A stretch of DNA of 64,000 nt from Bathynomus jamesi (GCA_023014485.1 JAJOZX010008822.1:72001-136000); one strand, 5' to 3'. Positions 1 to 13,300 are shown, counted from the stretch's first letter. Numbers and translations are program-made. Notes: generated from the sequence alone by a model not told the origin.

Positions 1-292
1 AATGATGTTTCACTCGTTCTATTTTTTATGAAAATACACATCTGCAGTATTTGCACCGAACTCTATTTAATTGGTCACTCAACATTTCTACTTCATCCCA
101 TTCAGCAGCTTTAAGTCTGCCACCAGTATGTGGGGGTCTAACTTTCTCTAGATGATGTTTCACTCTCTCAATTTTTCGAGTGATACTTTCTTTGCAATAA
201 TTGCATAGTACTCTAGTAGGCTGATCACTTAATAAAGTGACCTCATCCCATTCGCTAGCTTTAGATCTTCCACCTCTATAACTCTTTGGCAT
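1..292 (-). pseudogene. Tandem BED-type zinc-finger fragment (hAT-like), interrupted
   Basis: From the ATG at 292 the minus strand encodes a unit GGRSKASEWDEVTLLSDQ..LCNYC followed by KIERVKHHLEK, then a second copy GGRLKAAEWDEVEMLSDQ..RCKYC..KIERVKHH. Each copy has CxxC plus His residues spaced as in BED fingers, which sit at the N-terminus of many hAT transposases and domesticated relatives. The second copy carries an in-frame TAA between its Cys and His halves, and the sequence runs off the window edge. Probably a decayed transposon in a downstream WDFY3 intron; a host BED-finger gene cannot be excluded. Confidence 0.5.
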
Positions 293-734
293 CTTAAAAA
301 TTTAAATTTGAGTTAAGTCTAAATAAAGCTGAAATCTGCTGTTAAGAAATAAAGGAAAGATCTAAAATTAAAAGAGAGAAAATTCTAATATGTCATTATT
401 ATCTCTCATATCTGAACTTTCTGTGAAATAAAGATGTCTTTTTAATATATATTATAGATTAGATAAATAAATTAATAAAATAATAGATATATTAGGCACT
501 ATATAATTATCGAACCTTTCTAAAAAAAAAATTTCAACCCATCTAAAAACAAAAAAACAACCAAAAAACCCAGTTGGGTTGGTTTTTTTTTGTGAAAAAC
601 CTGGGTTTTTGCCAACCCTGGCTAACATTGTTATCTAACACGCAGTTAGTGTGTCCCGTTTACACTAGAACACACGTTATGGAACACGTGTCACAAAGTC
701 ACAAACATTTGTCTGCTAAATGACTAGAGGACAG

Positions 735-853
735 CAGGGTTTTCCAACCTATCACGAACAAAATTTCGCTTAAAATAGAAAAAATTATCGTACATTTGTA
801 AATGTATTTTCTATTTTTGGTGAAATTTTGATTGTAATAGGTTGGCAACCCTG
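735..853. mobile_element. Small palindromic MITE, 119 bp
   Basis: The ends CAGGGTTTTCCAACCTATCA and (reverse) CAGGGTTGCCAACCTATTAC are inverted repeats, and the match continues inward through an AT-rich arm. The CAG start suggests a hAT-type non-autonomous element; I see no clear target duplication. The rest of 300-1180 is AT-rich with nothing recognisable apart from a short hairpin near 560-620. Confidence 0.5.
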
Positions 854-1183
854 CGTATGACAATATCACCTTATAACATGCCATATTAATAAAATGTATT
901 TCGCTCCAGAGCGTTCACGAAACATGTTAGATGACATGTTTTTGACCACGTTACATGTTTAACACTTGGATAAATTTGTTAGTTCACATGCCGGCCAACA
1001 TGTTAAGTAACAAATTTACCCCAGCGTAAATGCGGCTTTACTCTTCAATAAAAAGGAGAGATCCAGTCAGATCACATATCTTGAGTAACCTTTTTTAAAT
1101 GTAATAATGACTTCGATTTAGTTTTGTACCAATAAACAGTTCACATCATGCGATAATTGTTATAAAACAAAGGGCGATCTTAC

Positions 1184-1388
1184 CTGTGCGTAGTAAGCTT
1201 GTGAAGCGCTTCCAAAATAGACATTTGAGTCGCTATTCCATCGGCGGGTCTGGAGAGAAGGTACAAAATGGTTCGATTGAGGCAGTGATAAATGGATTCA
1301 ACGTTGATCCCGGAAGCTCGCCGCTTACACTGAGAAATCAGTTTGATTATGAAGTCAAACACTTCGTGAGGATCTTTGCTGAACATAC
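1184..1388 (-). CDS. WDFY3: WDFY3 coding exon 37 (last exon in window)
   Basis: FDFIIKLISQCKRRASGINV and SIYHCLNRTILYLLSRPADG match LIDFIIQLIAQSKRRSQGL and YHCLNRTILYQFSR. Acceptor follows a long T tract (ttaaag), donor CAG|GTAAGA, ends in phase 2. The next exon is not visible in 1-1180. Confidence 0.96.
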
Positions 1389-4300
1389 CTTTAAAAAAAA
1401 AAAATGGTGATGCCTAGGTTATATGATAGGAATATACGTACAAACGATAGAACAACACTAACAATAAACTCCAAAACATCCAATTTTATGTTATTTACCA
1501 GTCTCCATAAATTTAAATAAAATACCCACTTTCCCTTAAAAGCACTCTCTCTCTCTCTCTCTGAATTTAAATTAAATAATTTTTCTAAATGAATTTAAAT
1601 TAAATAATTTTTCTAAATGAATTTAAATTAAATAATTTTTCTAAATGAATTTAAATTAAATAATTTTTCTAAATGAATTTAAATTAAATAATTTTTCTAA
1701 ATGAATTTAAATTAAATAATTTTTCTAAATGAATTTAAATTAAATAATTTTTCTAAATGAATTTAAATTAAATAATTTTTCTAAATGAATTTAAATTAAA
1801 TAATTTTTCTAAATGAATTTAAATTAAATAATTTTTCTAAATGAATTTAAATTAAATAATTTTTCTAAATGAATTTAAATTAAATAATTTTTCTAAATGA
1901 ATTTAAATTAAATAATTTTTCTAAATGAATTTAAATTAAATAATTTTTCTAAATGAAGTTAAATTAAATAATTTTTCTAAATGAATTTAAATTAAATAAT
2001 TTTTCTAAATGAATTTAAATTAAATAATTTTTCTAAATGAATTTAAATTAAATAATTTTTCTAAATGAATTTAAATTAAATAATTTTTCTAAATGAATTT
2101 AAATTAAATAATTTTTCTAAATTAATTTAAATTAAATAATTTTTCTAAATGAATTTAAATTAAATAATTTTTCTAAATTAATTTAAATTAAATAATTTTT
2201 CTGAATGAATTTAAATTAAAAAAACATTTACAAGATTACCTGCCCAAAGTTTATCAACGATCCTACTCGCCAGGTAAAATACGTTTGGAGCCACGTGTTG
2301 AACGGAGCCGTTTGAGAGAACAGGGATGGCTGCCCCTTCTCCGATAAGAATGTCGGCATCCAGAAGGTGCTCCATCAAAAGGCCGAGCAGCTCTGTCTGG
2401 AACTCGCACACTTGACCCAGACTGCTGCTCTCTGGATTTGCCTAAACAGAAAGAATGAATGTGCGAGTTTGAAAATACTGTAGAATTATTGTATGTATGT
2501 ATGTATGTTACGAACTTGCTTAACTGTGAAAAGATTATTTACATCTCAAGTGATAACGAAACACTTTGGTAGCAAAAGTGATTCCATAAAATAAATTTGA
2601 AGTGAAGCAAACCGAAACTTCAGGCTCTTACTTCGAGTAAATAATCGATGATCTGTGGGCCTTTGTTCGAGGGCGGGAGAGAGAGGGAATCTACGACCAA
2701 CTGACGCAGAAGCTCCATGACTTGCTTCTTGGCGGGGTGCGAGGTGAGGCGCTTTTCCTGGTCTATAATTATCATGTCTCCAGAAATAATCTGAGGGGAA
2801 GAAGGACACTCTCTGAACTCGAAAAATGGGGGGAAATTTTTCCAAAAGGATTTTTTTTCCTTTTCTTCTGTTTATTGGGGATCATAACCACCTTATACCT
2901 TACCCCTTTCGTTAATCCACTCCCACTCCCCTTCTCAAAATAAATAAAAATTAATATAAAAATTTTTACATAATCATTTTTCCCTCCTAAAGAAGCGAGA
3001 TAATTTAATGTTGGGGGTTGTTTAACCTCCTTCGCAATATCTAAGGTCATATAACGGAGGAGACCTACAGTTTTACGAGATTCGAACCACGGGTCGCTAT
3101 ATAGTCTGGACGCAACGAACGGTCTCCCATCCAACTACTATTACTATCCGACCCAATGTTGTTTAATTTTGCTGATCAACGGGAAGCGATGTTACAACAT
3201 TGGCTACGACGCAGCCCAGAGGCGAGATAATCTCTACCTTTTCGTCTAAAGGAGAGGCGAGGCTCGATGGTTCTGACGAAGGTGTGTATGGGAAAAGAGT
3301 GGAGGCGAAGGCCGTAAGGACTTCCGGCGAGAGGAAGACCGGAAGGAAGTCAGCATTTTGCTGGTACAGGAAACGAAGGAACTGGATGAGTGTCACGGGA
3401 TATGTCTTCAGCCAGTCGGGGAGTTCCTTCCTGAAGGCAAAAGAGAAGAGACGATCGAAATCCAATGATTATTATTATTATTATTAATGTTATATTAGTT
3501 TAAAAGTTTTTAAATACTTTCTTGATTTTAGTGGCCCCCCTTAACAGAACCTTAACTGTTTAGAACGTAGTTAAAATATTAAATCTGACGCCAAACAACT
3601 TTCGTGAAATTAAATTTAGAGCATCTGGAATACTTCATAAAAATATAAGCCTTACTTCCCGATTTTAACCCAATTTAAAGAGCATATCCAGCATCGAAAC
3701 CTTACAAAATGCCTCACTAGAAAACGTTTTGTCTGGCTGGTGTCTGGTAACTTGAATGTGACCACCAACTCTTAATCGTCCATTAGTGTAATGGGATTAT
3801 AACATTCCTAGTGAATACATCCATTTAAGGTCTCTTCAGAACGGACACAAAAGTGTAAGACTCCCCTTTTCCTTCGCTTACCCCTTGTCCTCCTGGTTGA
3901 GCATGGCTCTAATCATGGCAAGAATGATGATGGCGGCCTCAGGGCAGAGAGAAACTCTCCCGGAGAGGTTGGAAGAACTCTCGCTCGCGGGAACGCCGAA
4001 CAGGAAGGTCCAAATGCTGTCTAGGTCGAACTGAAGAAGGAAGCGTTAACTAGAAACTAAAAGAACGTCAAAACGACTTCCCCGACCGAACAAAACGTAA
4101 TAATGGGGTTGTTTAACGCCCTTCGCGACATCTAAGGTCATATGATGGAGGAGACCTACACCTTTACGTGGGATCCGAAACACGAGTCGCTACATAAACT
4201 GAGCGCGGAGGACGGTCTCCCATCCAATTTCTACCCAGACCCAATGTCGCTTAACTTCGCTGATCTCGGGGGAAGCGGTGTTATGACATTGGCCATGACG

Positions 4301-7300
4301 TAGCTCCACCGACCAAACACATGCATTACAATTACAGCAGTGTCATGAAGCTTTCTTAGTACGTGATAAACTTGATATTAAGAATAGAAAAAAAATATTT
4401 TTAACACATTTGCTTAAATTTCAGAAAAGCAATTTACACACAGACCACAAACAGAATTTTTTTTTTTTTTCCCAACTATGAAAATAATTAAAATGGTAAC
4501 TTTCTTATAAAAGGAATTTTTCATAAAAGTTTACGACCACGACAACAACGCGAGTGTTACAAGATAGTTCACTTCGACCTTCCATCGACGAACAAAATTA
4601 ATTCTCGAACCTTAAAGTAACCGAGAACGTTATTTTTTTTTAACCCTCGTTTATATCTAACTTAAACCTAACCTAGAAAATTTGACGTCTTCGTTTTTAT
4701 AGGAGTGAATATTTGATTAGAGTGACGCGTTTTCAAGTTTCAAGGTCTTGAAAGGTTGGTTACCTTAGTGTTGTTTTGGACGTTCTTGACCGGGTGACCC
4801 AAAAGCAGTGCCAGTAGGAGGTAATAGAGTTGGGGAACGTGCGTGTGACTGGAAATCTGCCAAGTGAGGATCTGAAATCCTGGCACGTGGCACACGTCCT
4901 CTTTAACTTCACACGCCAAACGAATTGACGTTCCTGAGAAACATCATTTTCAGAAAAAGGTCTAATGTAACGAATAAGCAATCTCTTAAATGCATTTATT
5001 GAGGGTCAAGGACCACCTCCCTAGCTGGTTAAGGTTCGCGGCTCTCGTTTTAGTATTCATATAAAAGTATTATCATCATTCCTTAAAAGAATTCTACCTT
5101 CATTTCTAAAACAGTTTTCTCACCCGATAACTGCGGTTGTCTTAAATCGTTAGCAAGATGCGCGTTAGAGAGCCACCCTCCGTTGTGAGAGGCGTCTCTG
5201 AACTTGGCGAGGATGGCATTGTTAGAGAGTAGTGCCACGAGCATCTTAAGGGCGATTAACACCGTTGAAGAGTGAAGGTGACCCTGAGTGAACACTACCA
5301 CCCAGTCTAATCCGAGTACTTTCATCACTTCTTCGCAAAACCTGAACACAGACACCACAAAATCGGAAATTTAAACAAAGACGAGAAATTAAACCTGATA
5401 ACATCTTGTAACAACATAATTCGCGCAAGAACCGCACAACGCATTTACGAAGCTAAATTTTTTCGATTTTGTACTCTTTTGAAAAAAGAAAAAAGACCAC
5501 ACGAAGAAACATTTTTACAATTTAAAAATTATTATTTATATATACAGTATATATATATATATATATGTACCTTTGGCACACCTTTGGTAGCTTCCGCCCG
5601 ATTTATTCATTCTGACGAAGGTCAAGCTTTTCACTCCACCTTAGACCTACAGTTTAACGTGGAATCCGAACTACGCCCCACCAGCAACCCAGCGTCTAGG
5701 CCACCCAGGGTACCCATTTATCTACCAACCACTTTCTTTTTTTTATTGTGTGGAAGGATGAACAATTGGGTTTTGCTGCGCGCCAGCTGCAGTCACCGAG
5801 TCTCGAACCCGGGGCCGATGGATTCGTAGTCAGCGACACTAGCCACTACACCACCGAGGCGCATATATATATATAGTGTGTGTGTGTGTGTGCCCACCCC
5901 CTTCCCCAAAAAATGGGCGCCCTATTTCGTTTAATTCACTTCACGTGTAACAAAATATTAAACAAATGTCTATTTAACACCATTATTTTCAGGGAACTTA
6001 GAATTTTTCTTATGTAGTTTAAACTATGCCAAATAGCTTAGACTACCATCGAATTTACAATACAAGATGGTATATTCTTCATATCAGCGTGTGTTTACTG
6101 AAAGCATTATCTTCATACAAGGAGTGTTGTAAGAGTACAACGTGATTTTAAAGCGCAATTTGAAGTGAGAGAAGCCACCTAGCAGATCTACAATAAGGCG
6201 AGTTATAAACATTCGAAGATACTGGAGACGTGAAAGACAATTTGAAAAGTTGTGCTAGTCGAAAGAAAAGTTTATAATACGCCATAAGTCACCATATTGT
6301 ACTGTAAATTCGATGACGGACCTGGGCCCTTGCCTAAACTACAAGAAAACAAGAAGTTCCGTGAAAATAATGGTGTCTCGTAGAAATTCACGTCAATACT
6401 TTCACGGGCGAATTAAAAAAAAAATCGTTTTGGGAGGGGAAAATAAAATATATAAAATTAATCTTGAGCAACAGATGTTAGAGTCTTACAAATGCGATAC
6501 TAATACCAAGTATCTTAGTTAAATGACAAAATAAAAATACAAATTTGAAACGCAACACGACAATCCAGGAGAAAACAACAAATTTTTTTTACTAGGCTTT
6601 TGGGTCCCTCTCCAAGAACTAAGCAACTAAGCCTACACATGAATACCGATTATAAACTAAACCATTTGCATATTCACACATCACCACCAATCCTTACAGC
6701 TCAGAATAACTTTTATTATTCTCTCGCTTTCGATGTCAATCTATTCTCTTCCTCTTTCAGTTTTCTCTTTGAGGAAAAGCTTCCTTGAATACACGAGGGG
6801 CGGTACCAAAGTAATGCTTCTTATTTTTTGGTTCGTAACCAAAGCGTCGGAGGAAAGCTACGCGAGATCACAATGAAGGGTTTGTATCTCCCGCCCATTT
6901 TAAGCTGAGCGGCGCTGTGACCGATCACGTGACAACAGTACACCACGCTGTTAGAATGGCTGCCTCGCTAGATGTGCGTACGAAGCAGAAAACAATTATT
7001 GAATTTCTTACTGCGGAAGAGGTTTCTCTAATGGATATTGGTAGGCGTTTAGAGAATGTGTACGGTGACTTCACCGTTAATGTAAGCACAGACGTTAGGC
7101 AAAGCGTTTCAAAGCGGTCGGCCTGCAACCGCAGTGACACCAGAAAACAAGTCGGACTGACATGCTCATTAAATCGCCGCGACACAACGCGTGAGTTGTG
7201 TGAAGCAGTGGATATTGGGCAAAAGTGCATTGCAGTTGACTGAGACTATGTGGAAAAATAACTTTATATTTGCCACGTATGTATGCAATTTTCATCGTAA

Positions 7301-10300
7301 CTGGAATTATATTTAGTGAGAAATAAAATCAGAGGCATTACTTTCGTATCGCCCTGTGTATATATGAGTATAGACTGTATTCAACATTTAACACTATTAT
7401 ATAATCTTTTAGTCTTACGAACTTTACCTATCGTAATCACACAAACATAAAAACCTTAAATAATTCCTGTAATTCTCTATAAATTCCATACTTCCATATA
7501 AACCATACACAAAAGAATAAATTTTATGTACAAATCCTTAATCTTACGTACATCCGAACTCCAAAGCTATTTATTGTTCAACCCTTACCCGAGATGAATG
7601 GTGTTCTTATTTGAGTTATACAGGAGGGTATGAATGAGTTCGAGGCACTTGTTACGCAGGAGAATGCTTTTGAGGAAGGCACAGGAGGTGGCGTCCTTCT
7701 CCAGGTCCTCTTCGGTGAAGTTCTTAACGTCCAAGTTCTTCTCCGAGACGCACGAGACAGGCAAGGTCGCGATGATGAACTGCCCGAAGCTGAAAAGAGA
7801 GGAACAAAACTCAAGCTTCGTCTCGAATCAAGCCTTAATAACATCTATCATAGACTAACATTAAAATATTTTACAGTCATAACTCTTAAAACATAAGAAC
7901 AAAGGACCTTATTAAGGTTTACAAGGAGAACCACAAGCTACGACAATACCTATCAACCTTTCTTTTTCTCACCATACGTATACACTGGCGTTCAAAATTA
8001 TGGAAACTTTTTAAAATGCTGATTATGTAATAATAATAGAATTCTTTTAATTCTGTTTATACGTTACAGGAAGTAAAATGATATGTCTGTCCAATTAAGG
8101 AGCTTTCAAATGTGATGTTTTGTTACACGAAGAGTTACGAGCAATTAATCAATATTGAAAGGAATTGTATTTAATGGTGACATCACGTTTTGATTAAAAT
8201 AATTGTTTATGTTCAGAAATATTGATATTATTGGTTAGAATACTTTTCTGTTATTTATATTTATACATTTTATCCCATTTTTCTTCAAAAATGTAATTTG
8301 ACTCGTGAAACCTTCACCTGAACATTGTTTGGTAACATTGTGCCCTTCTCTTACGGATATCTCTGTATAATGGCTTTTGCAAAGGAAATATCATACGAAA
8401 ATAGACTCAAGATTAATTAATACCTTCTTGATGAAGAACTACAGAGACAAATAGCCAATAAAGTGGGAGTTTCATTCTCCACGGTGAGCAAAACTCCCTC
8501 TCGTCATTGACAAAATAGGAGAGTAATGGACAAAGTAAGCCGATGGCCAAAAAGGAAGACCTCGGAAAAGAAGACAAATACATGATTTCATTGAGCAAAT
8601 GCAACAGAAAGAATATTACAGTTCCAATAGCTGCTGAAGTCAAAGCATCACGCAATAGCAGCACTTCTACTTTAACATCGAAGAGACGTTTGAGGAAGGT
8701 TAGTTAAATGGGGCGGGGTTGTTACCAGAAAGCCGCTTTTGCGACGAAGAAATAGAGCCAAACGTTTGAAATTGACATAAAATCACAAAAAATGGTCCCT
8801 CCAATACTGGCAAAAGCGGCTTTCTAGTAGCGACCCGACCCATTAAACCAGCCTCCCTCCGACATCTATTCGCTGTTGAAGTAGAAATGCTGCCGTTGCG
8901 TGACGCATTCACTTCAGCAGCTATTCGAATGCTATTCTTTCTGTTGCATTTGATTGATTGATTCAATATTAATTAATTGCTCGCAAGTCTTCATGTAACA
9001 AAACACCACATTTGAAAGCTCCCTAATTGGACATACATATCATTTTACTTCCTGTAACGTATTAAAAGAATTCTATTACTACTACATAATCAGCATTTTA
9101 AAAAGTGTTCCCATAATTTTTGAACGCCAGTGTATATACAGGGTGTTTCACAACCGGTCTGCCATACTTTGGGGGGTGATATAGAGTAAAAAAGTTAATA
9201 CAACATCAGTGCTATTTCCAACCGTTACCGAGCTACGGACGTTTCAAGGTGCACGGAAAAAAATAAACGAGAGTAGTTAATCTGATGTATTTAGTGCTAC
9301 ATTTTATGAAATACACCTTATAAATGTTTAAAATGTCGGCCTCAGTTTTCAATGCACAGCCTTGCTCGTTCCAAACAAGAGTCCACTACCCATTAAATGG
9401 TTTCAGGGTGTTCTCGTATGTAAGCAGCGGCATCCATAATCCGACGCAAGAGTTCCTCTCTCGTTTGTACTTTGGTCTTGTAGACCATCTTTTTCATAAG
9501 GCCCCATAAAGAGAAATCTAACGGGGTTAGGTCCGGAGATCTCAGGGGCGCGATATTGGACCAGCACGATCAATCCAACGATTTCCGTACCGCTGATTCA
9601 AGTAATTCGTAACATGACGATCAAAATGTGGTGGCGCACCATCGTGCTGAAAGAACATCCTGCGTCTTGTCTCCAAGGGCACGTCCTCCATCAAAAGTGG
9701 CAATTCGTTCGTCAGAAATTTCAGATAAATATCAGCAGTTAATCGTTGTTCCATAACGAACCGTTCAATCAGCTGATCTTCAATTACACCGCACCAAACA
9801 TTCACCGAGAATCGATGTTGGAAATTTCCTTCAACGACACCGTGGTGATTATCGGCGGACAGCAAGTGGGAATTTTGTCTATTGTTAATGCCATCCCGAA
9901 TGAATTGTGCTTCATCACTAAACAGTATGCGATTAAGAATTTGGCGATGCATAACCACCCACTGGGAAAAATTGAACAAGTTTATCGTAATCATCCGGTT
10001 GAAGAGCTTGCACACGTTGCAAATGATAGGGATACAAACCCTCATCATGTATGGTTCGCTAGCCCTGTTCAAAAATCAACTTTTTCTTATTTTCATAGTT
10101 TCTGTACTTTTTCCCATGCTTTTTGACCTGAAAAGGCCGAAAATCACAACCATTTTGACCTAGGTTGTTGGGAAGCATTGCCGCATGGAGCTTTAAGTTT
10201 TCTGCCTTGAAATCGGCCAAAAGCACCAGTTCCGGGGTCCCTTGAATCATGTTTTGCACTATAAACTTTTATCTAAACAAGATAGAGCAACAAAATAGGC

Positions 10301-13300
10301 ACCAAATTAAAGTGTTTTTAATCCTCTTTCTAACTTATACAATTATGATAGTCTTGGAACAAGAAATGGCACATACAAAGATTTCAGAAATATCACAAAA
10401 TTCGTTTTCTCACACTCAAGGCAGACAAGGCGCCTTATTCATGACACAAATTTGAGATTAACATTTTGTCAAGTCTAATCGATCAAGAAGTGAAAGCATT
10501 ACATGATGATTAATTTCACAATGACATTTACACAGTCAGTTGTTGAGAGTTTGTTTCTTGAAGCTGTCAAAGCGGCGTTTGTTGAACTCCACAGCTTGAA
10601 GGAGATAGTCCCTTTGCTTGGCATTTGTTATGACATTTGCAAAGTCGCTCATCATCTTGACACCACGTTCAGCAATGTCATTCACCGCTTTCAGATTCTT
10701 AACACAGTCCAACGCTTTTCTGTAGTCCTCATTCTGTGGCCAAGACGTGACAGGTTCCAGAAGCCACTCGGATCCAATGTTTTTGACACTACATCCAGTA
10801 ACAGTGGAGTTCACAGAGGAGCTGCCAAACTGCTAGAGAAAATGCTGAACAAAAAGGTGTTTTATCTGGCCTGTCGACATCACATCCTGGAAATCCTAGT
10901 AGGAGCAGTTTGGGAGAAGCTGTTTGGGAAGGTGAAGGGGCCAGATAATCCCTGGTTTGAGCATCTGAAGGATGTTTGGACGGACTTGTCCAAGGAAAAC
11001 CCAAAGATGCTGGCTATCAACAGCAAATGGCTGAAGGAAAAGAAGAAGAACAGTGAAGAAATACTCCAAGACATTCTAACAGCAGAAAGGCTTCCAAGAG
11101 CCGACTACAGGGAAATGGCTGAACTGACAGTCATTGTTCTTGGAGGAACGCCTCCTCGAGGTATTCACTGGAGTCGACCAGGCGCTATTCATCAGGCCAG
11201 ATGGATGGCCAGAAACCTGTATTCCATGAAAATGCTGATGTTTGCAGATCAACTTGAGTACGACGAAGACACTGTATCAAAGCTGGAAAGACTCAACACC
11301 TTCCTTGCGCTGTTCTACACTCCTGTATGAATGATGTCAATGTCTGCTGCAGATGCTCCCGTGAATGATCTAAGTCTAATCCAGGACATGTTGAAGTACA
11401 AGAAAACTGACCCAGAGCTTGCTGATGCAGTACTTAATAAGATGGAAAACCACAAATGGTACCTGACGCAGGAAGTCGTGCCATTTGCCCTGTTCAGCAG
11501 TAGATTGAGTGACACATTGAAGCACGACATTGCTGCCCAGTTACATGCCACTGAGAAGCCAGACAGCTTCAGAACAGGAAAGCCTCTATTCCAGAGAGTC
11601 ACAGCTAAGACCACCCTGGTTGATCTCATTGGCCCAGAATCACATTTCCTGCTGGACACACTGAACATTGGATCCGAGTGGCTTCTGGAACCTGTCACGT
11701 CTTGGCCACAGAATGAGGACTACAGAAAAGCGTTGGACTATGTTAAGAATCTGAAAGCGGTGAATGACATTGCTGAACGTGGTGTCAAGATGATGAGCGA
11801 CTTTGCAAATGTCATAACAACAGTGCCAAGCAAAGGGACTATCTCCTTCAAGCTGTGGAGTTCAACAGACGCTGCTTTGACAGCTTCAAGAAACAAACTC
11901 TCAACAACTGACTGTGTAAATGTCATTATGAAATTAATCATCATGTAATGCTTTCACTTCTTGATCGATTAGACTTGTGACAAAATGTTAATCTCAAATT
12001 TGTGTCATGAATAAGGCGCCTTGTCTGCCTTGAGTGTGAGAAAACGAATTTTGTGATATTTCTGAAATCTTTGTATGTACCAATGTGCCATTTCTTGTTC
12101 CAAGACTATCATAATTGTATAAGTTAGAAAGAGGATTAAAAACACTTTAATTTGGTGCCTATTTTGTTGCTCTATCTTGTTTAGATAAAAAGTTATAGTG
12201 CAAAACATGATTCAAGGGACCCCGGAACTGGTGCTTTTGGCCGATTTCAAGGCAGAAAACTTAAAGCTCCATGCGGCAATGCTTCCCAACAACCTAGGTC
12301 AAAATGGTTGTGATTTTCGGCCTTTTCAGGTCAAAAAGCATGGGAAAATGTACAGAAACCTATGAAAATAAGAAAAAGTTGATTTTTGAACAGGCCTAAA
12401 TTGGTTCGCCATACACGCGATGCGGATTCACCAATTCGTCTAGAAATCCTTCGAACACTGGTAGTTGGGCTACGTTGTACTGAGTCCAGTATGCACTCCT
12501 CCACAGCAATGGGCCCTCGGCGTCCTATCCAATGACCAGGGAATTGTTGGTACAGGTATTCCCTTACTTGGGTGCTGTAATGTGCAGGAGCGCCGTCTTG
12601 CTGGAACCATGTTGGGAAATTTCCTTCGTTCAAGACATTGAGAAATGCTTCTTCCTTGAGCATACGTAGGTAGGTGCCTCCAGTGACACGTTCATCGAAA
12701 AAGAGGGGGGGCCTATGATGCGATCCTTCCAAATGCCACACCATACCATCACCCGAGATGCACCTTGTTCCTTTGAAGAGGTATACCAGTGAGGGTTGTT
12801 TCGAGACCAGTATCGGGTGTTCTGTCGATTTACCTCACCATTTCCATAAAAAACAGCCTCGTCACTGAACAGAATGGTGGACTCGAAATTGGCATCCCGA
12901 GCATATTGTTCCGTAGCCCATTCACAAAATTCCATCCGCCGGTCGGGATCATCATCTTCGCTTAATTTCTGTAGGATCTGAAGTTTATATGGATGCCATT
13001 TGTGAGCCTGAAGAATGCGATGGATGCTACTTTTCGACACTCCCGTCTCGGCGGACAATCACCGAAGAGACTTATTGGGACTTCTGTTAAAATGAGGCAG
13101 GATAGCAGTCGCTGTATCATCGTCAGTGGACCTCCTTGAAGGTCCACTGCGTGGTTTATCTTCTATGGATCCTGTTTCCTTAAACTTTGCAACAAGTCCG
13201 CTAACACAACTCTGCGTTATTGGCTCGCGGTCTGGATGCAGTCTGTTAAATTCAGCAGCGGCCTCTCTTTGATTCCGATTTCCTATGAGTAGAATTATCT

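Noticed and set aside
1563..2220. CRISPR-like array
   Set aside because: Direct repeats are contiguous with no spacers and the context is a eukaryotic intron.
4203..4306. A 5S rRNA gene
   Set aside because: Only 5S-like boxes within a 200-bp unit with a foreign body, several diverged copies and no terminator T run: a SINE, not a functional rRNA gene.
4760..4981. Minus-strand 73-codon frame with a start, over exon 32
   Set aside because: Wrong frame; shifting by one gives VPGFQILTW..VPQLYYLLLALLL and phase continuity with exons 31 and 33.
5790..5862. A tRNA gene (also 32880-32957 and 46720-46772)
   Set aside because: A- and B-box-like motifs are present but the cloverleaf arms do not pair and the sequences continue into SINE bodies.
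7630..7896. Plus-strand open frames opposite WDFY3 exon 30
   Set aside because: Antisense shadows; the minus strand carries the conserved FGQFI..TLP exon with proper splice sites.
10503..10781. N-terminal 90 residues of the plus-strand frame in the foldback element
   Set aside because: This part is the antisense of the inverted C-terminal duplicate in the left arm, so it is not genuine transposase N-terminus.
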